In this document: positions 59,823-64,000 of the stretch, in pieces
Layout of the letters: the number at the start of each line of letters is the position of its first letter
Numbering within the stretch: the first letter of the stretch is position 1
Source: Rostratula benghalensis
Taxonomy: Eukaryota > Chordata > Aves > Charadriiformes > Rostratulidae
NCBI GenBank assembly: GCA_013399305.1
Contig: VXAI01000095.1
Span: 3,045,422 to 3,109,421 of the forward strand
Direction: 5' to 3'
Length of the DNA: 64,000 nucleotides
Position numbers and translations under genes: made by a program
The notes under the pieces: model-generated
Databases searched by the model: none
What the model was told of the DNA's origin: nothing
What the model saw: the letters and a program-made list of their open reading frames with translations, nothing else

Positions 59823-61639
59823 GAGAGAGAAAAAAAATGGTACCAGGACTCCTTACTTCTTAAAAAAAGTCCAAAAGATGAACTTAAATACATGAGATTT
59901 TTGTTCCTCAGTGTAAAGACTGAGTCTGTGGAAGTTGCACTGAAACCCTGCCAAAGAACCTTCTAAGACTGCAAAATCAGGTTCACTGATCACTTCCTTT
60001 TAAGTGTATCTGGCAACCAGTACTATTTTTATGACTCAGAAAACTGATTTCTCTGTAAGTCTATAACTATTAGGCACTTAAAATCCCCTAGTATGAGATC
60101 GCCCGCTATGAAATACGGAGCTGCTTCTGACTGCAGTATTAAATATTTCTTTGGAACCACTGAGTTTGTAGGACCTTGAGTAGCTCAACTCGAGACATGC
60201 ACCATCAATGAGCTCCAACTCGTTTCAACTGAGGAACTTTACACAAAAGTTTACGAAATTATGTACTTTAAAAACTTAAGTGGGTAATTAATACGTTTAC
60301 AAATAATAACAATAATAGGCTAATAGCTTGCTTGCAAGTCAGTGGGATTTAAACATAATAAAGAACTCTGCTGAAATTCTAAACTCTCATGGGAAACCAG
60401 GCTGCAACATGACTAGAAGTATCACAAATAGGATTCATAGCAGGGTGGAAGTGGCCCAATTCCTTTAGAAGTAATGAAGAAGTCATTTCATTGGAGTTCA
60501 ATGTGGTTCAGTAGCATGTATCAATATGTATTAATACAGGATAATATAGTCAGAAGGGGTTTTTTTTCCTCCCACTTTCCTTCAATGCACAGGACTGTGG
60601 TGACAATTGTGGTGGTAAGTGCTTGGTCTGAATGCCAAGATGTAGTCAATCCCAGAAGCAAACCCTGAAATTCCTGCCTCTATCCTTGCCCTGACTTCTC
60701 ATGCGTGTCAGAAGAACCTTTAGGGGCATATCCACTGCTTCTTAAAGGTACAGTAACAAATCTCTGTGATCTTTCCCCCCAGAAATCTGTAGAAGACCTC
60801 TGCTTTTTTAGGTACAGGGAGAAACATGGGAAGGTAATGGAAGATTATTCACAATTCCTGTCACCTAGGCTGTTTCTCCATCACTCAAAGAGAAGCAGAA
60901 GTGAATTTCTTACAGCCAGTCCAGCTTCTTAGACTGGGCAAAAAACTCCCATAAACTGAGGTGAAAATCAGGAGTAACTTCCAGATAAGTGAATGCACAG
61001 GTAGAAATTAGGAAAAAGTTAAAACAGAGTTTCCACAGGTGAGTTTGGAAGGACTTACATGGTCACGTAGCCTACACCACCAACCAGTGAACACTCAAAA
61101 GAGAACTGGTCTACGATGAGTGTCTCCTCCATGCTTTGCTTGGGACTCTGCAGCTCCTTACAATGTTCTCTTGGCTTTGACTGCAAAGACAGTAGCTCTT
61201 GGAGTGCCATCACTAGTAAGGTGAGCAGGATTTACTATGCCTTAAAGTAATTACATGCAGCTTCAAATTCAATGAGTTCAGTGGCAATGAAAGTCCAACA
61301 AAATATTGTGTTTACAGGAACACGTGTTCATGCAGCGCATTGTTGCAGTCAGAACTGTGAAAATACATTTTCTAATGTGTGCTGGGAATTAATTTTCATG
61401 AAATGGGAGTGTAGGCCCCCTGAATTTCCCCACACAATCAGAGTATATGACATCAAGTACCACTTCTTGAAGAAACCTGTTAGGTTAGCCAGTGCCAAAA
61501 AAAGCCACTCATCAAGTAGTGTGACTGTTGCAATTTGTGAGCTGTGCTCACTGTCCTCTAGACTTTGATTTAAGAGCATTATGAAACTATGTAATTTTGG
61601 TGTAGTCTTTTTATTCCCATGGTAATTTATGTCTGTGGG
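59823..61639. other. Noncoding stretch
   Basis: No gene or repeat family recognised. A few CpGs occur near 60100-60120 (GATCGCCCGC). Micro-repeats such as AATAATAACAATAATA near 60303 are present. Confidence 0.62.
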
Positions 61640-62060
61640 TAAGCATTTTATTTTATCTGAGCCACGGTGCCAGAGTTATTTTCTGAAGCTCTTGAGTTTC
61701 CCTTTGATGCCCACTGAAATTAAAACCGGAGCTGCAGATAGTACCCACGCTGTTTGCCACGGAGTCAGAGGTTAGAATGCATTTGCTGCTATTTATTGTG
61801 GCTCATCGACTGCAATAGTTACTGCTGCTCTTCTCATCTCTTATACAAAAATATTAATAACAGACAACTCAAGAGTGGCATATAACTGACTTTGTCAGTC
61901 GCCATCAGCATTAAAAAAACCACATTACACAAGTATCAGCAAATCTCTCCATGCTGCAGTAATCTTACTTGCCTTGGGAAATTTTTAATTAAAAAGATGA
62001 ATTCCAACCTTAAATATTTTATTATTTAGACAAACAATTTGCCTCTTTAGTAATTAAACT
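61640..62060. promoter_or_regulatory. Possible conserved noncoding element
   Basis: Repeat-free DNA with ATTTGCTG, CTATTTATTG, homeodomain-like TTTTTAATTAAAAA (61982-61995, a perfect 14-bp palindrome) and the inverted repeat ACTGAC (61885-61890) / GTCAGT (61894-61899) around TTT. A few CpGs (CACGGTG, ACCGGAG, CACGCTG, CATCGAC) mark its left half. The regulatory call is inferred from composition only. Confidence 0.25.
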
Positions 62061-64000
62061 CTAAAAGATGTCTCTGAATTTGCTACGTATAGATGGTACA
62101 AAATGTTAAAAAGTACAATGTTCAGTATAAATTTATTTCTAAAATACAAAACAACTAACCATTTAAAAAGCTAACCATTTAAAGAGCTAGACTGCGTATT
62201 TTTAACTACAAATTAAAAATTATATCTGACTTTTCTTTTTGTCTACTTGGTATACCCTCACCCAAACCTAGGACTGAAATGGGCATGAGGGAGTGATGGT
62301 TTTTTCCAAGATTTTTATCAGGAGAACATTTGGCAATGCTTACATTAATAGACAATAATGACCACTCACATGAAGTCCTCTAAAGGCAGGTCTGCAATGT
62401 AATTCAAGGTTGAGCAGCTACAAGCTAGGACCATTACCAACAGGTGTATAATGTCATGCCCTTCATCACCAAGTGTGCAAACCTTCCAGAGGCTTCTACG
62501 AAGCACCTTAGCTTGTATTTGCTCGAGCACAGAGCAGAGTAAAACTACTCCTTCAGCCGTCTGCTATGCTCCTTCTGGCATAGGAGACTTTGCAGCCAAC
62601 TATAGGTGCGGGTGATCATGTAAATGTTTACTTTGGGATTTCAGTTCATTTGCACTGATTTATTTAAAAGAAATCATAAGGTCATGGTTCTGAGTCTATA
62701 CCCTGTTTTTGCCCAGTGGATAACTTCCACTCCTCAATATTTCTTGAATAATTCTGTGCAGGTCTTGGCAAAAGAAGGACCTCTCCTGTTCTACAGGATG
62801 CCTTTGGTGCTCTGATCCTCTTCCTGGAGAAAAGCACTAGTGCTTTCACTCACTGAGTTCACATTATACCTGGGGACCTGTACAATTTGTTCAAGAACTG
62901 CATGGCGTGGCCCCACAGACCAATAAAGTCCACAAACCACAGCCAGGAAACATCACTCTGGGATGTAGCTATGAACAGTTGGCCAGGAAAGGAAACAAAA
63001 AGTGAATAGAGAGGCAAGTCAAAAATTTATGGAAGTGGTTTTTAACACCCCTGCTCTCAGATGCCTCCACCATCTAGCCCCAGTCTTTTACTCCCCAAAG
63101 GCTAGTCAGAACAGAGTTTATGCAATGAACTGCAGACGGAAAAAGTAAAGCATGCACATCAGAAAATTAATTTGAAAATTAAGAACAAATGAACACTCTA
63201 AAATAATATATAATTAGCCCTTTTTAATTACCACTTCACTACCATTTAGAAAAAGGTGATGGAGGTTCAATAAAATGAGACGCTTTTATTCAACACTTGT
63301 CAAATTCATTTATATACTCAAATTCTCTTTAATAATACCATGATACAGTAGGTTTCTTTTACCCAAATTTTAGAATATATCTTTGTAATAGTTATCTGAG
63401 ACTGCAAGTACTGTTGCAAAATTCTGACAAATTCTGGAACAGAATATTATTAGTGAAAAAGAGTCATTTCATTACTTGCCATGACTCTGATTATGCATCC
63501 TACAATGCAGTTAGAAGACAGACGTGCTCTTTCCTTTTAAAAAAGAAAAGAAAAAGGGCCATCAGACCACTATACTAGATATCCCATTTCTCTAGCAAGA
63601 ATATACTATCTGCAGCAAATCTGCTTCCAACATAATCTTTTGTTGCTCTTAATTATCTAAAACATCCAAGGCAAAAGCTTCTGCCTTCTCTCCATCATTG
63701 CAGAGGCATGAATATTTTCAATACCTCATGTACTTTAGCTCCACTAATATGCAATATCAGACCTGTCTGTTCCATCTGAGAATACTCTATCACACCCTTT
63801 GATGGCGAGCACCACAGACGCTATTTACCTATTCTGTGTTCTGTTGTCTTTACACCTAATCTTGACTGAGGTTTCAATAGCAGGATCTTGTAATAAATCT
63901 CCCTTCCTGAAGGAAAAAAAAGCTGCACCTACAGGCATTGAAGTGAATGACTCTTGATACCAGTCATGAACTTAGATATGTTGCACCGCTTCTAAGCCTA
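62061..64000. other. AT-rich noncoding stretch
   Basis: No gene or repeat family recognised. A tandem 16-bp duplication CTAACCATTTAAAAAG (62155-62170) and CTAACCATTTAAAGAG (62171-62186) differs at one base and is a local replication-slippage product. The window ends in plain AT-rich DNA. Confidence 0.65.

Noticed and set aside
59690..59966. Lysine- and phenylalanine-rich small proteins
   Set aside because: Their composition is produced by A and T homopolymer runs, so they are low-complexity artefacts.
1..64000. Bacterial features such as operons, CRISPR arrays, insertion sequences or ribosome binding sites
   Set aside because: CR1 repeats, AT-rich CpG-poor composition and the lack of dense coding frames show vertebrate nuclear DNA; no spaced direct-repeat array was seen.

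Overview
This window looks like vertebrate nuclear DNA, most probably from a bird. The evidence is three truncated CR1 non-LTR retrotransposon 3' ends (about 4129-4372, 21228-21475, 52684-52778), all in antisense orientation. CR1 dominates bird and other sauropsid genomes. No Alu, B1 or L1 sequence is recognisable. The background is AT-rich and CpG-poor. All apparent reading frames are short, overlap on both strands and lack recognisable domains. I see no protein-coding gene, tRNA, rRNA or known microRNA. The window is best read as a gene desert or the inside of a very long intron; the sequence cannot tell which. It is not prokaryotic, so operons, ribosome binding sites and terminators do not apply.

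Layout. 1-15.2 kb is mostly featureless AT-rich DNA with one CR1, two poly(A) tracts, a pair of abutting hairpins (12679-12730) and possible conserved elements around 7.65-8.7 kb. 15.28-23 kb holds a tandem NK2-type motif pair, the longest open frame (16754-17317), a second CR1, and an element with a 20-bp palindrome at 22928-22947. 27.7-29.3 kb is the most regulatory-looking stretch, with CpG-containing and homeodomain/GATA/SOX-motif-rich DNA. 29.3-30.2 kb is slightly richer in GC and unexplained. 31.4-31.7 kb has a GC-rich stem-loop. 31.7-40.9 kb is plain. A 37-bp poly(T) lies at 40993-41029. 43.82-44.04 kb is a compact CpG-dense island. 47.0-47.5 kb is another regulatory-looking element. 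52.7 kb has the third CR1. An assembly gap of 770 N lies at 56449-57218. The last 7 kb is plain except for a homopurine/homopyrimidine cluster (59.72-59.82 kb) and a possible element at 61.64-62.05 kb.

How it may work. If the candidate elements are real, this is a block of long-range cis-regulatory sequence serving a developmental gene outside the window. That is an inference from motif density and local CpG retention; it needs cross-species alignment. I found no evidence of a new coding system. The best single target is the CpG-dense element at 43821-44040.
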